Positions 52,771 through 61,126 of a DNA stretch of 64,000 nt are shown here, piece after piece. A program made the translations under genes and the position numbers. Source of the DNA: JANQIO01 sp043585095. GTDB lineage: Bacteria; Pseudomonadota; Gammaproteobacteria; Pseudomonadales; Halieaceae. Location of the stretch: contig CP121321.1 in NCBI GenBank assembly GCA_043585095.1, positions 2,356,001 through 2,420,000 of the forward strand, written 5' to 3'. The notes below the pieces were generated by a model, which was not told where the DNA came from, ran no database searches, and saw only the letters and a list, made by a program, of their open reading frames with translations. Numbering within the stretch: position 1 is the stretch's first letter; each line of letters starts with the position of its first letter.

Positions 52771-54543
52771 CTAAATGCCCTGTGCCTGAAGCCACAGCTC
52801 CAGCAGACCGAGCTGCCACAGCTTGGAACCACGCAAAGGGGTGATGTGATCTTGAGGCGCCGCCAGCAGAGTCTCGACATATTCCGTGTTGTACAGATTG
52901 CGCTGTCTCGCGGTATCGCTCAGCAGGGCATCGCGCACGTAGTCAAGCAGTGAGCCCTGCAGGTATTTCAGCGCCGGTACCGGGAAGTATCCCTTGGGCC
53001 TGTCAATGACTGCAGCGGGTATAACCGAGCGCGCGGCCTCTTTCAGCACCTGTTTGCCGCCATCACCGAGCTTGTGCTGCTGCGGGATGCGCGCGGCGTA
53101 TTCCACCAGCTGGTGATCGAGGAAGGGAACCCGCGCCTCCAGGCCCCAGGCCATGGTCATGTTGTCTACGCGTTTGACCGGATCGTCGACCAGCATCACC
53201 GTGGTATCCAGACGCAACGCCTTATCTACCGGGTCGTCGGCACCGGCTGCGTTAAAGTGTGCTTTTACAAAGTCACCGGCGACATCACCCTGGGCAAAGT
53301 CTGGCGTGATGGTGCGGCAGTATTCCGCATAATCCCGGTCAAAGAAGGCCTTACGGTAATCGTCAAAGGGCTGCTTGCTGGCCACCATGGGCGGATACCA
53401 GTGGTAGCCGCCAAAAACCTCGTCAGCCCCCTGCCCGCTTTGTACCGCCCGACAGTGTTTCGACACCTCTCGGGACAGCAGATAAAAGCCGATGCAGTCG
53501 TGACTGACCATGGGCTCTGACATGTCTCGAATCGCCGCGGGCAGCTCTGACAACAATTCCGCTGAGGACACCTCAATCTTGTGGTGATGTGTACCAAACT
53601 CCGCCGCAACGGTGTCGGAATACTCAAATTCGTCCCCTTTCTCGCCACCCACGGACTCAAAGCCGACGGAGAAGGTATGCAGGTTTTCCGTGCCGGCCTC
53701 TGCCATCAGCCCTACCAGCAAACTGGAATCAACGCCGCCAGACAGCAGCACGCCAACGTCTACCGCAGCCAGCTGTCGCTTATGCACAGCGCTGCGCAGT
53801 TCACCCAGCAGTCCTTCACGCCATTCCTCGAAGCCTCTGGCAACCTCGTCGGCGCTGCGCTCGAAAGACAGGGTCCAGTAGCGCCTCTCTGTGTTGCTGC
53901 CGTCGGGGTGAAGCGTCATGGTGGTGCCGGGGCGCAGCTTTTTAACCGAGCGCAGCATGGTGTGCTCGGGGGGTACGACGGAATGAAAGCTCATGTAGAA
54001 ATTCATTGCGCTGACATCCAGCTCGCGGTCGATATCCCCGCCCGCCAGCAGCGCCGGAAGGCTGGAAGCAAACCGGAACCGGCTGGCATCGCATGTGTAA
54101 TAGAGAGGCTTGATGCCCAGCCGGTCTCGCGCCAGAAAGACTTTGCCGCTATCGCGCTCCCATACGGCAAACGCAAACATGCCCTCAAAGCGCTGCACGC
54201 AATTCTCACCCCAGGCGTGGTAGGCCTTCAGCACGACTTCGGTGTCGCCGGAGGAAAAGAACTGATACCCCAATGCAATCAGCTCGTCACGGAGTCCCGG
54301 GTAGTTGTAGATAGCACCGTTGAAAACCAGGCCGAGACCCAGGGTGGCATCAATCATCGGCTGCTCAGACGAGGCGGCCAGATCCATTACGCGCAGGCGT
54401 CGGTGACCGAAACCCAGATTGCGGCGCAGATACACGCCCTCATCGTCGGGGCCCCGCGACGCCATATGGGCCGTCATATCCTTCAATTGCTGGGCGTTCA
54501 CCGGCAAATCGTCGAAGCGAATCTCGCCGCAGATACCACACAT
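52771..54543 (-). CDS. asnO: N-acetylglutaminylglutamine amidotransferase (asparagine synthase-like)
   Basis: The product is 590 residues from the ATG at 54543. That start is chosen because the class II glutamine amidotransferase needs Cys next to the initiator Met (MCGICGE); the longer frame would bury it behind 16 residues. The N-terminal glutaminase domain shows SRGPDDEG and RRLRVMDLA; the C-terminal synthetase shows the pyrophosphate loop LSGGVDSS and the late EARVPFLDHQLVEYA. TIGR03104-type members amidate the C-terminus of N-acetylglutaminylglutamine, giving the compatible solute NAGGN. It is first in the four-gene operon, behind a near-consensus promoter. Induction by high osmolarity is known for such operons. 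Confidence 0.93.
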   Translation of the reverse strand: MCGICGEIRFDDLPVNAQQLKDMTAHMASRGPDDEGVYLRRNLGFGHRRLRVMDLAASSEQPMIDATLGLGLVFNGAIYNYPGLRDELIALGYQFFSSGDTEVVLKAYHAWGENCVQRFEGMFAFAVWERDSGKVFLARDRLGIKPLYYTCDASRFRFASSLPALLAGGDIDRELDVSAMNFYMSFHSVVPPEHTMLRSVKKLRPGTTMTLHPDGSNTERRYWTLSFERSADEVARGFEEWREGLLGELRSAVHKRQLAAVDVGVLLSGGVDSSLLVGLMAEAGTENLHTFSVGFESVGGEKGDEFEYSDTVAAEFGTHHHKIEVSSAELLSELPAAIRDMSEPMVSHDCIGFYLLSREVSKHCRAVQSGQGADEVFGGYHWYPPMVASKQPFDDYRKAFFDRDYAEYCRTITPDFAQGDVAGDFVKAHFNAAGADDPVDKALRLDTTVMLVDDPVKRVDNMTMAWGLEARVPFLDHQLVEYAARIPQQHKLGDGGKQVLKEAARSVIPAAVIDRPKGYFPVPALKYLQGSLLDYVRDALLSDTARQRNLYNTEYVETLLAAPQDHITPLRGSKLWQLGLLELWLQAQGI

Positions 54544-54617
54544 GGCGCTGACTATTTCCTTGCAGTCGGGAAAGAAAGAGTAATGCGCCATTGCGGCGCT
54601 ATTACATAGAGCTATAT

Positions 54618-54646
54618 ATATTAAAGTACTTCATATTCTTTCTCAA
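54618..54646 (-). promoter_or_regulatory. Sigma-70-like promoter of the NAGGN operon
   Basis: On the minus strand TTGAGA (54646-54641) is followed after 17 bases by TAATAT (54623-54618), close to the sigma-70 consensus with ideal spacing. Transcription would begin near 54611, giving an untranslated leader of about 68 bases before asnO. The region is markedly AT-rich compared with its surroundings. The rest of the gap to 55053 contains one dispersed inverted repeat and no gene. Confidence 0.6.
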
Positions 54647-54926
54647 TTTTTTAAATATAGATATATCAGCACATTAGAGTGAACGACGGCCTGCAATAAC
54701 GCTTTCGCCTCTATATGTTTTTAGCCCTGTGTTTTTTGGTCTTCATACTTTGGAAGGCGTATTTCGGGGACAGGCTACTGCTTTCATTCCAATCACTGTC
54801 GCTGATTCCACCCCAGCCGCATCAACTAACCTGCCCCACGGAACTCACCCCTCGAATTCTAAAACGCGGCAAAAAGCTAAACCAAAAAGTTTCCCTCACC
54901 CTACTTAACTGAGCTAGAAATAAAGC

Positions 54927-54998
54927 GGGTCAGAGTAACTTTTCTCCTGTTGCACTCGACGGTGCGGCAAAATCCAGTTAGAAAAGTTAATCTGACCC
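54927..54998. repeat. REP-like inverted repeat, copy A
   Basis: GGGTCAGAGTAACTTTTCT at 54927-54945 is repeated inverted at 54980-54998 with 18 of 19 bases paired, around a 34-base centre. It is the best-preserved of three such palindromes here. The core GGGTCAGA also ends the RAYT transposase remnant at 16.2 kb, the family that mobilises REP elements. Confidence 0.85.
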
Positions 54999-55053
54999 CA
55001 TTAACCCTGCCCCCACTAACCGAAGTCTTATTAAATCCAGTATGGAGCGACGC

Positions 55054-56478
55054 ATGACGGTACGAACTCGACTGACTCTCCCAATGACCATGGCCCTGAC
55101 CCTGTGGCTATGGGCAGCTAACGCCGCTTTGGCGGCGCCGGAGTCCGCCAGCCTGCTGATACACAACGGGCACGTGCTCACCATGGACAAGGGCGCCACG
55201 GTCATACAGGACGGCGTTGTTGTGGTCGACGACGACCGTATCTTGGCAGTCGGCGGCGCAGAGCTTTTGGACCGCTATCAGGCTGCAAACACCATCGATG
55301 CAGAGGGCGGCATCGTCATGCCCGGCATGATCAACTTGCACAACCACCTGCCCATGGTGGCGTTTCGCGGCCTGGGTGAGGGCGGCGTACGAAATCGACT
55401 GTATGATTTTTTCTTCCCGCTGGAGAAAGCCTTGCTCGGCCGCGACCTGATTCGCATCGGTGCCCGTCAGGCAGCGATTGAATCAGCGGTAGCCGGTGTA
55501 ACCACAGTCACCGACATGTACTACCACGAAGACGAAGTCGCCGTGGCGGTCAAAGAGGTGGGAATACGGGGCGTGCTCGGCGAAACGGTCATCGGTTTTC
55601 CGGTAGTGGATGCAGCAACCCCGGAAGAGGGTCTTGCGTATGCAGAGCGCTTCATCAAACAATACAAAAACGACCCTTTGATCACACCTGCGGTCGCACC
55701 GCACGCGCCCTATACGGTGTCTCCTGAATATCTGCGCAAGGCACGCGATCTGGCCGACCGGTACGATGTGCCTATTCTTATGCATGTCGCTGAACTTCCC
55801 GACGAATCAGCGCGAATCGCGTCGGCGTTTAAGGAAGCACCTGCAGCCACTTCGGTGATTGATCACCTGCAACGCAGCGACATTTTGGTCGACCGGCTGG
55901 TGGCCGCCCACATGATCCATGTCGATGATGCCGATATGGCGCTATTGCAACAGGCGGATGTCGGTGTGGGGCACAACCCGATCTCCAATTCCAAAGGAGC
56001 CCTGGGTCTCTCACCCGCATGGGAGATGTATCAGCAAGGCCTCGATATTGGCCTGGGCACCGACGGGCCAATGAGCGGTAATCAAATGGATATGCTGGGG
56101 CCCATGCGTCAGGCGGCACTGGTTGCGCGCACCCGTGGGAATGACTCGATCCGTTTTACGCCTTTTGAGTTGGTGCGGATGGTGACGATGGGTGGTGCAC
56201 TGGCCCTGGACAGGGAAGACGACTTGGGTTCTCTGGAGCTGGGCAAGCTCGCTGACATTGTCGTGGTAGGCACTGAGCGACCTAATATGCAGCCCGTTTA
56301 CGATCCCTACGCGGCTCTGGTTTTACAGGCTTACCCGGGAGACGTCAGGCTCACAGTCGTCAATGGCGAGATTGTTGCGCGCGATGGCATCGCAACGCGC
56401 GTCGATCTCACTCGTCACGCCGAAGAGTGGGCCCGCATTACTGCACAAGTAAGTCGCTTTGCAGAAGAGGAGCTTTAA
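55054..56478 (+). CDS. Exported amidohydrolase of the SAH/adenosine deaminase-like group
   Basis: The product is 474 residues from the ATG at 55054, which has GGAG 7 bases upstream. A signal peptide (MALTLWLWAANAALA) directs it to the periplasm. Metal ligands: NLHNHLPM, MHVAELP, AHMIHVDD and Asp in GLGTDGPMSGN; the C-terminus reads GSLELGKLADIVVVG. The pattern HNPISNSKGALG matches S-adenosylhomocysteine/5-methylthioadenosine deaminases (MtaD group), which deaminate adenine-type nucleosides. Most of these are cytosolic, so export is notable. Periplasmic deamination of scavenged nucleosides is plausible, which would fit the phosphoribosyltransferases nearby. Confidence 0.9.
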   Translation: MTVRTRLTLPMTMALTLWLWAANAALAAPESASLLIHNGHVLTMDKGATVIQDGVVVVDDDRILAVGGAELLDRYQAANTIDAEGGIVMPGMINLHNHLPMVAFRGLGEGGVRNRLYDFFFPLEKALLGRDLIRIGARQAAIESAVAGVTTVTDMYYHEDEVAVAVKEVGIRGVLGETVIGFPVVDAATPEEGLAYAERFIKQYKNDPLITPAVAPHAPYTVSPEYLRKARDLADRYDVPILMHVAELPDESARIASAFKEAPAATSVIDHLQRSDILVDRLVAAHMIHVDDADMALLQQADVGVGHNPISNSKGALGLSPAWEMYQQGLDIGLGTDGPMSGNQMDMLGPMRQAALVARTRGNDSIRFTPFELVRMVTMGGALALDREDDLGSLELGKLADIVVVGTERPNMQPVYDPYAALVLQAYPGDVRLTVVNGEIVARDGIATRVDLTRHAEEWARITAQVSRFAEEEL

Positions 56479-56598
56479 ACGGTTGGCGCAGTAAACTGGC
56501 GCTGCGAACCATCGAGAAACCAGACATGCCCCAGTATCCTGTGCTTTACGAAGGCGTGAACATCCCAAGCTAGATCGGACGGAGAAAAAGAGCCGCTT

Positions 56599-57021
56599 AT
56601 GCCTCTCTCACTTGAAGACCGTTTAGACCTGCAAACCCTGGCCCATCGCTACGGCGATATTATTGATGATCGCGATTGGACGGCGCTGGGAGACATCTTC
56701 ACAGAGGATGCCGTGTTTGAGGTGGTCAAGCTGGTGACCCTGACAGGACTGCCAGAGATCGTTCGTTACATGGATGAAGAAGGCAGACACCCCCTGGCGC
56801 ATTTGATTACCAACGTTCATGTTGCAGAAGACGCTCAGGGCGCCAGGCTTTTTAGCCGTGGCGTATTTCCTATCGACACCCCGGAAGGTGCTGGCCACAG
56901 GGTGTTCTATGGCTCGTACTATGACAGTGCGGTGAGGACCAGCGCGGGCTGGCGCATCCAGCATCGGGTGTTCTCAGCGCAAAGGCTCCCGACGCGTAAA
57001 TCTCAAATGGGGTCAGAGTAA
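56599..57021 (+). CDS. SnoaL-like (NTF2 fold) small protein
   Basis: The product is 140 residues. It begins LSLEDRLDLQTLAHRYGDIIDDRDW, ALGDIFTEDAVFE, the standard opening of SnoaL_4/NTF2-fold proteins (hydroxysteroid isomerase/dehydratase-like), with RTSAGWRIQHRVFS at the end. Such proteins act as dehydratases or isomerases, or bind small hydrophobic molecules. Its stop and last four residues (MGSE) are supplied by a dispersed repeat: ATG GGG TCA GAG TAA is the left arm of the palindrome at 57010. The original C-terminus has probably been replaced by insertion of that repeat. Confidence 0.85.
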   Translation: MPLSLEDRLDLQTLAHRYGDIIDDRDWTALGDIFTEDAVFEVVKLVTLTGLPEIVRYMDEEGRHPLAHLITNVHVAEDAQGARLFSRGVFPIDTPEGAGHRVFYGSYYDSAVRTSAGWRIQHRVFSAQRLPTRKSQMGSE

Positions 57022-57080
57022 CTTTTCGGTATGGCTATCGCCGCAAGGTTGAGTACCTGAGCATAAAGTTACTCTGGCCC
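57010..57080. repeat. REP-like inverted repeat, copy B
   Basis: GGGTCAGAGTAACTTT at 57010-57025 and its inverted partner AAAGTTACTCTGGCCC at 57065-57080 pair over 15 of 16 bases. The left arm overlaps the last codons and stop of the SnoaL-like gene. The right arm lies 21 bases before the LLM oxidoreductase stop on the other strand. Confidence 0.85.
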
Positions 57081-57101
57081 GATTTATCCTTTATGACTGC
57101 G

Positions 57102-58112
57102 CTAAGCCCGCGAAACCGCGGGTAATACGTCTTCCGCATAGAGCCTTAAGCATTCCCAGGCGCGCTCCAGAGGCATGCCACCGATCAGCGGATGTATGGT
57201 GGCAAAAAACGCTGGATCTGCGCGGTGGCGAGCCACGCACTCCTCGGGCGTGATGATTTCGTACTGACCAGACTCACGCAGGGCAGCCACGCTGTCTGCC
57301 GCCACTTCAAAAGGCCGGTTGAGACCCGATGCGCGCCAGCTGCTGTATTCAGTCGCTTCGCAGAGAAAATAGTCGCCCAACTCCTTCCACGCGCGCTCTG
57401 GGTTCTCATCAATAAACAGAATGGAAAAGTCGGCAGGAGGCGAGTACACGTAGCCTCCCTCGAAACCCGCTTCAAAGCCATGTCGAGCCAACTCTTCGTA
57501 GTAATAGGCTTCCAAGTCAGGCATGGCAACCGGTGGCGCAAAGGGCAGCCCGCGACTGGCGGCACGCCGCACAGCAGGACGGCTCATCCCGCCCACCAAA
57601 AACGGCGGATGAGGCCGCGTATAGGGCTGCGGCGTAACCCGTATGGTCTGGCCACGGTACTCAAAAGGTTCACCCTGCCAAGCCAGCAGCAAGGTATCCA
57701 GCACGTGGTCCATCCAGCCACCACGCTCGGCGTAGGGCTTATCCAATGCGTGAAATTCCAGCTCGCGGTAACCCATGCCAGCGATAAAACTGAGCCTGCC
57801 TTGGCTTAACAGATCTATCACGGCGATGTCCTCTGCCAGTCGAACCGGATCGTAAAGCGTTACCAGCAGCGCCATTACCCCAATCCCACAGCGCTCCGTG
57901 CGCGCGGCTATGGCGGCCGCCATGGTCATAGGCGAGGGCAGCCAGCCGTTCTCCGCACAATGGTGCTCCTCAACATTAACAGTCGCAAAGCCGTGCTGGT
58001 CGGCATAGGCCGCCATATCGATAGCCGCCTGGTAGCGCATGGATGCCAGCCTCGGGTCAGTCTCTGTGCCCGTCATATTGATGCGAAGATTGCTGTTTAT
58101 GGTGTTAGCCAT
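57102..58112 (-). CDS. LLM-class flavin-dependent oxidoreductase
   Basis: The product is 336 residues, a luciferase-like TIM barrel. It shows NVEEHHCAENGWLPSP, CGIGVMALLVTLYDPVRLAEDIAVIDLLSQGR, FIAGMGYRELEF and PPFLVGGMSRPAVRRAA, the standard order for F420- or FMN-dependent monooxygenases of this class. The EEHH is the typical conserved His pair. The substrate is unknown. No second flavin reductase gene is nearby. It is flanked by two palindromic repeats (57010-57080 and 58195-58265), so it sits as an isolated transcription unit; the sequence after the left repeat leads straight into its stop. Confidence 0.9.
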   Translation of the reverse strand: MANTINSNLRINMTGTETDPRLASMRYQAAIDMAAYADQHGFATVNVEEHHCAENGWLPSPMTMAAAIAARTERCGIGVMALLVTLYDPVRLAEDIAVIDLLSQGRLSFIAGMGYRELEFHALDKPYAERGGWMDHVLDTLLLAWQGEPFEYRGQTIRVTPQPYTRPHPPFLVGGMSRPAVRRAASRGLPFAPPVAMPDLEAYYYEELARHGFEAGFEGGYVYSPPADFSILFIDENPERAWKELGDYFLCEATEYSSWRASGLNRPFEVAADSVAALRESGQYEIITPEECVARHRADPAFFATIHPLIGGMPLERAWECLRLYAEDVLPAVSRA

Positions 58113-58194
58113 ACCACCTCCCTCATCGTCTAAATAAGTTCGACTAAATGGGTTTGAACAGATAAAGGCCGACTGAATGAAGTCGCCTGAACAA

Positions 58195-58265
58195 GATCAA
58201 GGTAACTTTTACTCTCTAGAATTAGCCAGCGGGCTAAACCTCATGCAAAAAATTTACTCTGACCC
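58195..58265. repeat. REP-like inverted repeat, copy C (degenerate)
   Basis: A degraded left arm GATCAAGGTAACTTTT (58195-58210) faces a better right arm AAAATTTACTCTGACCC (58249-58265). It is the same family as copies A and B. The region 58113-58345 holds nothing else recognisable. Confidence 0.6.
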
Positions 58266-58345
58266 TATTTCTCTAATTAGTAAGATTTAGATCAAGTGTA
58301 AGCTGTCGAGAGGGGAGCCACTGTAAGCTACATGCCTCTCCTCCA

Positions 58346-59134
58346 CTAAGAGTCATACCAGTTCCCGTCCGGGTCGTCTGGAAACACACCCAGCACGCCG
58401 TGGGATTGATAGCCCATGAGTCGCCGGATGTGCTCAGGGTAGCTGTCGGCTATCTCTCTTGGGACGGCGAGGTACTGGTTTTCCTCCTGCCGCAGCCAGC
58501 CTAAAGCGTAGGTATTGATCAGCCCAGCGCGGGGCTTGTCTGTTTTGTTGTTGCCGCCGCCATGCACGGTTGCGCCTAAATAAAACAGCACGGACCCTTT
58601 CTCCATGACCGCCTGTTCGACTTCAGCTTCTGTAATAGTGTCGATATCGCGCAAGTCCTGGCTGCCCGGCACCACGCGGGTGGCGCCATTCTCTTTAGTG
58701 AAATCATCCAGGGCCCACATCGCAGAAATCTGAAACTCCACGCCGGGGATGCGCAAAGGATACATATCATCATCCCGATGCAGTTCCTGATCGCCCTCAC
58801 CTGGCTGGATTTCGATCGCCGTTGTGCTGCCGATGCGGTAGTTGTCGCAGTGGCGCAAAAGCACCGCATCGGCCATCGCCAACACCAGGGGATGCGCAAT
58901 GAGGTCGGCCGAGGCGCGAGACAGACCCAAAATACCGCTCAGGCGCAGGGTGCGGTAGCCGTTGAAATCATTCTCGAAGCGATCGCCCTCGGCATCATAG
59001 TGGGGCCGTAGCTGTGTATTGATTGTCTCTATCAACGCCGCGTCTATCACGTCGCGGACAATCACGCCGCCATCGTCGAGCAGTGCTCGAGCGGTTGCCG
59101 CATGGGCGGCATCAGGCGAAAGAACCTGAATCAT
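58346..59134 (-). CDS. Phytanoyl-CoA dioxygenase (PhyH) family oxygenase
   Basis: The product is 262 residues. The non-haem Fe(II)/2-oxoglutarate site is visible: His-x-Asp in LHRDDDMYPL, distal His in GATVHGGGNN, and a candidate 2-oxoglutarate Arg further on in DKPRAGLI. Such enzymes hydroxylate a wide range of small molecules, from ectoine and phytanoyl-CoA to nucleosides and natural products. The gene is 15 bases downstream of a phosphoribosyltransferase on the same strand and is probably co-transcribed with it. That would suggest a nucleobase- or nucleotide-related substrate (inference). Confidence 0.9.
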   Translation of the reverse strand: MIQVLSPDAAHAATARALLDDGGVIVRDVIDAALIETINTQLRPHYDAEGDRFENDFNGYRTLRLSGILGLSRASADLIAHPLVLAMADAVLLRHCDNYRIGSTTAIEIQPGEGDQELHRDDDMYPLRIPGVEFQISAMWALDDFTKENGATRVVPGSQDLRDIDTITEAEVEQAVMEKGSVLFYLGATVHGGGNNKTDKPRAGLINTYALGWLRQEENQYLAVPREIADSYPEHIRRLMGYQSHGVLGVFPDDPDGNWYDS

Positions 59135-59149
59135 AGGATGCGGGTGATA

Positions 59150-59722
59150 TCAGTCATTCTTAAGGTGAGCGCCCAGAATCTCGGCAAGTTCCGGCCGATG
59201 CTGCCTGATCTCATCGCTGGTCAGGCCCTCGAGCGAATGCGGATACTTAATCCATTCGCTGGTCTCATGGAGATAGTAATCCGGAGTACGTGTGGTCTGG
59301 TTTCGTGAGGGCTTGTAATACGGCACCGCGACGCGGATGTCGCCAGGGGTGTTAAGACGCGCCTTTCTTTCCAGATAGCGAATCACTGCATCGATGGTAT
59401 TTCCGGTATCGAACACGTCGTCGACGATCAGCAGTTTGTCTTCGTGCCGCACATTTTTAATCAGGTAATTCATACCGTGAATGCGTATTTCACTGCGACG
59501 GCCATCGATGCCGCTGTCATAGGATGACGTGCGAATGGCAATGTGGTCTGTCTCCACACCCTCGTAAGCGAGCAGCTCCTGCACTGCGATGCCGATTGGG
59601 GTTCCGCCCCGCCAGATGGCAATCATCATCGTGGGTCGAAATCCGCTGGCCAACACTTTGGCGCCCAGACGGTAGGAATCCTCAAGCAACGCTTGTGCTG
59701 ACAGGTACAGTTTTTCGCTCAC
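59150..59722 (-). CDS. Purine phosphoribosyltransferase-like protein, left member of a divergent pair
   Basis: The product is 190 residues from a GTG start (MSEKLYLSAQ). The PRPP-binding loop reads LLIVDDVFDTGNTIDAV, with FRPTMMIAIWRGGTPIG as the pyrophosphate-loop region. This matches the xanthine/hypoxanthine PRT-like group (COG2236). The reaction joins a purine base to PRPP to give a nucleotide. It is divergent from a paralogue at 59852; the two share layout and motifs (DSYRLGAKVLASGFRP versus DGYRLAVQIYESGFRP). It is followed after 15 bases by the PhyH gene. Base specificity is not readable. Confidence 0.9.
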   Translation of the reverse strand: MSEKLYLSAQALLEDSYRLGAKVLASGFRPTMMIAIWRGGTPIGIAVQELLAYEGVETDHIAIRTSSYDSGIDGRRSEIRIHGMNYLIKNVRHEDKLLIVDDVFDTGNTIDAVIRYLERKARLNTPGDIRVAVPYYKPSRNQTTRTPDYYLHETSEWIKYPHSLEGLTSDEIRQHRPELAEILGAHLKND

Positions 59723-59851
59723 GTGTTGTCGCTCACTTTTGTTCGCCCTATTTTTCGCTTTGTCTTTCGCATTAAGTGCGGATTCGATGCAGGAGATTCA
59801 GTTACACTGCCGTTTTCGTATTAAAACATCCGGGTGACGAGTGACACCAGC

Positions 59852-60442
59852 ATGGCAAGCGTAGCAACCACGAAACAATTTATAAGCGAGGAGTCGCTGC
59901 TGCTCGACGGCTATCGGCTTGCCGTGCAGATTTATGAGAGTGGCTTTCGCCCGGACTTCATCGCTGCCGTGTGGCGAGGTGGCGCCACCGTTGGCATTTA
60001 CGTGCAGGAATGCCTGCAGTATCTGGGCGTCGAAACGGACCATATCGCTATCCGTACTTCCTATCGCGGTGTGGATGACTACTTGCAGCGCGTTGATAGC
60101 CCGGAAGGCATCCGTGTGCACGGTTTGCAGTATCTCTTCGAAAATCTGGACCACGATAATCCCCTGCTGATCGTCGATGACGTGTTCAGCAGCGGACACA
60201 ACATTCAGGCGGTATTGAATCGACTGGAATCCAAATCCAAGCGCAATATGCCTGCGGAAGTGCGAATCGCAGCACCCTACTTCAAGCCCGATCATAATCG
60301 AACCGGACGCGAGCCAGATTTTTACCTGCATAAAACCGATGATTGGCTGGTGCTGCCTTACGAACTTACCGGGCTGACGCAAGATGAAATTCGCGAGCAC
60401 AAGCCCTGGATAGAGCCAATTCTTGAAGGCTGCAAGGCGTAA
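59852..60442 (+). CDS. Purine phosphoribosyltransferase-like protein, right member of a divergent pair
   Basis: The product is 196 residues from the ATG at 59852; a GTG at 59834 would add 6 residues. The PRPP loop is LLIVDDVFSSGHNIQAV and the pyrophosphate-loop region FRPDFIAAVWRGGATVG. The C-terminus DDWLVLPYELTGLTQDEIREHKPW is close to the paralogue's SEWIKYPHSLEGLTSDEIRQHRPE. So it is a duplicate of the gene at 59150-59722 turned around a shared 129-base control region. A difference in the PRPP loop (SSGHN instead of DTGNT) hints at a changed base preference. Downstream is only an adenylate cyclase remnant on the other strand. Confidence 0.9.
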   Translation: MASVATTKQFISEESLLLDGYRLAVQIYESGFRPDFIAAVWRGGATVGIYVQECLQYLGVETDHIAIRTSYRGVDDYLQRVDSPEGIRVHGLQYLFENLDHDNPLLIVDDVFSSGHNIQAVLNRLESKSKRNMPAEVRIAAPYFKPDHNRTGREPDFYLHKTDDWLVLPYELTGLTQDEIREHKPWIEPILEGCKA

Positions 60443-60487
60443 GCGCCGCAGCCTCCCCAACCAGCCTGATTGCTCTCGAGACTCGGG

Positions 60488-60684
60488 TTATTTGCGTTGG
60501 AAAACAAAGGTACCGTCCCAGTCAACTGGTGGTGGCGACGAGATAAACTGTTGGCAGCGCTGGACATAGGTGGCGTACAAGCCGTCTTCAACGTCACTGC
60601 TCAGAGCCAGAAACTGCTCATGGAGCCCATGTTGCCAGCAACCACTCGGCCTGTATTAATGCCGATACCGATACTGGACAGCGA
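60488..60684 (-). pseudogene. Class III adenylate/guanylate cyclase remnant with internal deletion
   Basis: On the minus strand one frame reads LSSIGIGINTGRVVAGNMGS, the conserved core of class III nucleotide cyclases. After a jump of frame it reads FLALSSDVEDGLYATYVQRC and then SSPPPVDWDGTFVFQRK, followed by a stop at 60488-60490, which is the usual C-terminus of such cyclases (PPPxDWDGVFV). The roughly 70 residues normally between these parts, including the metal/transition-state segment, are missing. It is a deletion relic; the opposite-strand frame through the same bases is not a gene. The N-terminal sensor half is absent. Confidence 0.65.
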
Positions 60685-60699
60685 TAAATAGACCGCGGT

Positions 60700-61122
60700 T
60701 TATCCGCGCAAAACCGCCAGGTCTTCTTCTGTGAACGCCACATCCTCTCCGGCTCTGATCAGCTCGGCAAAGCCTTCGTTGGGCTGCATGATGCACAGCA
60801 CGTAGAGTTTCTCATCGGTCAAATTCTCGACAATGTGTTCCTGCCCCGGCGGTACGGTCAAGAAATCGCCGGCAGACAGGGCGATCTCCACGTCGCCCGA
60901 CAGCGCACGCCCCCGGCCGCTGAGCACATAGAAAAACTCGTATGCGTGCTGGTGCGCGTTGGGCGGGGTTGCGCCTCTGGGTTCATAGATCTCGATGACA
61001 ACCACACACTCCGGCTCCGTGATGACAGGATCTACCAACAGTGCAAAATAATTGGTGTCTTCAGGACTAATTCGCTTACCTTGAAGCTGTTCCGGGTGCA
61101 TGACGCTGGGCAGTATAGGCAT
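60700..61122 (-). CDS. Cupin-domain protein
   Basis: The product is 140 residues from the ATG at 61122, which has a perfect AGGAGGT 8 bases upstream; an earlier in-frame start would add 7 residues. A complete cupin barrel is visible: PNAHQHAYEFFYVLSGRG (His-x-His ligand motif 1) and LSAGDFLTVPPGQEHIVEN (motif 2). Metal binding is likely, and the role may be a small dioxygenase, isomerase or binding protein. Its ribosome binding site lies inside the end of the isochorismatase gene, so the two are coupled. Confidence 0.88.
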   Translation of the reverse strand: MPILPSVMHPEQLQGKRISPEDTNYFALLVDPVITEPECVVVIEIYEPRGATPPNAHQHAYEFFYVLSGRGRALSGDVEIALSAGDFLTVPPGQEHIVENLTDEKLYVLCIMQPNEGFAELIRAGEDVAFTEEDLAVLRG

Positions 61123-61126
61123 GGAC

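Noticed and set aside
54715..54912. 65-residue plus-strand frame with a hydrophobic start upstream of a palindrome
   Set aside because: No ribosome binding site, no family, and low-complexity composition; likely chance in an intergenic region.
60470..60691. 73-residue plus-strand frame after the second phosphoribosyltransferase
   Set aside because: The opposite strand carries recognisable cyclase sequence, so this frame is a shadow of the relic.
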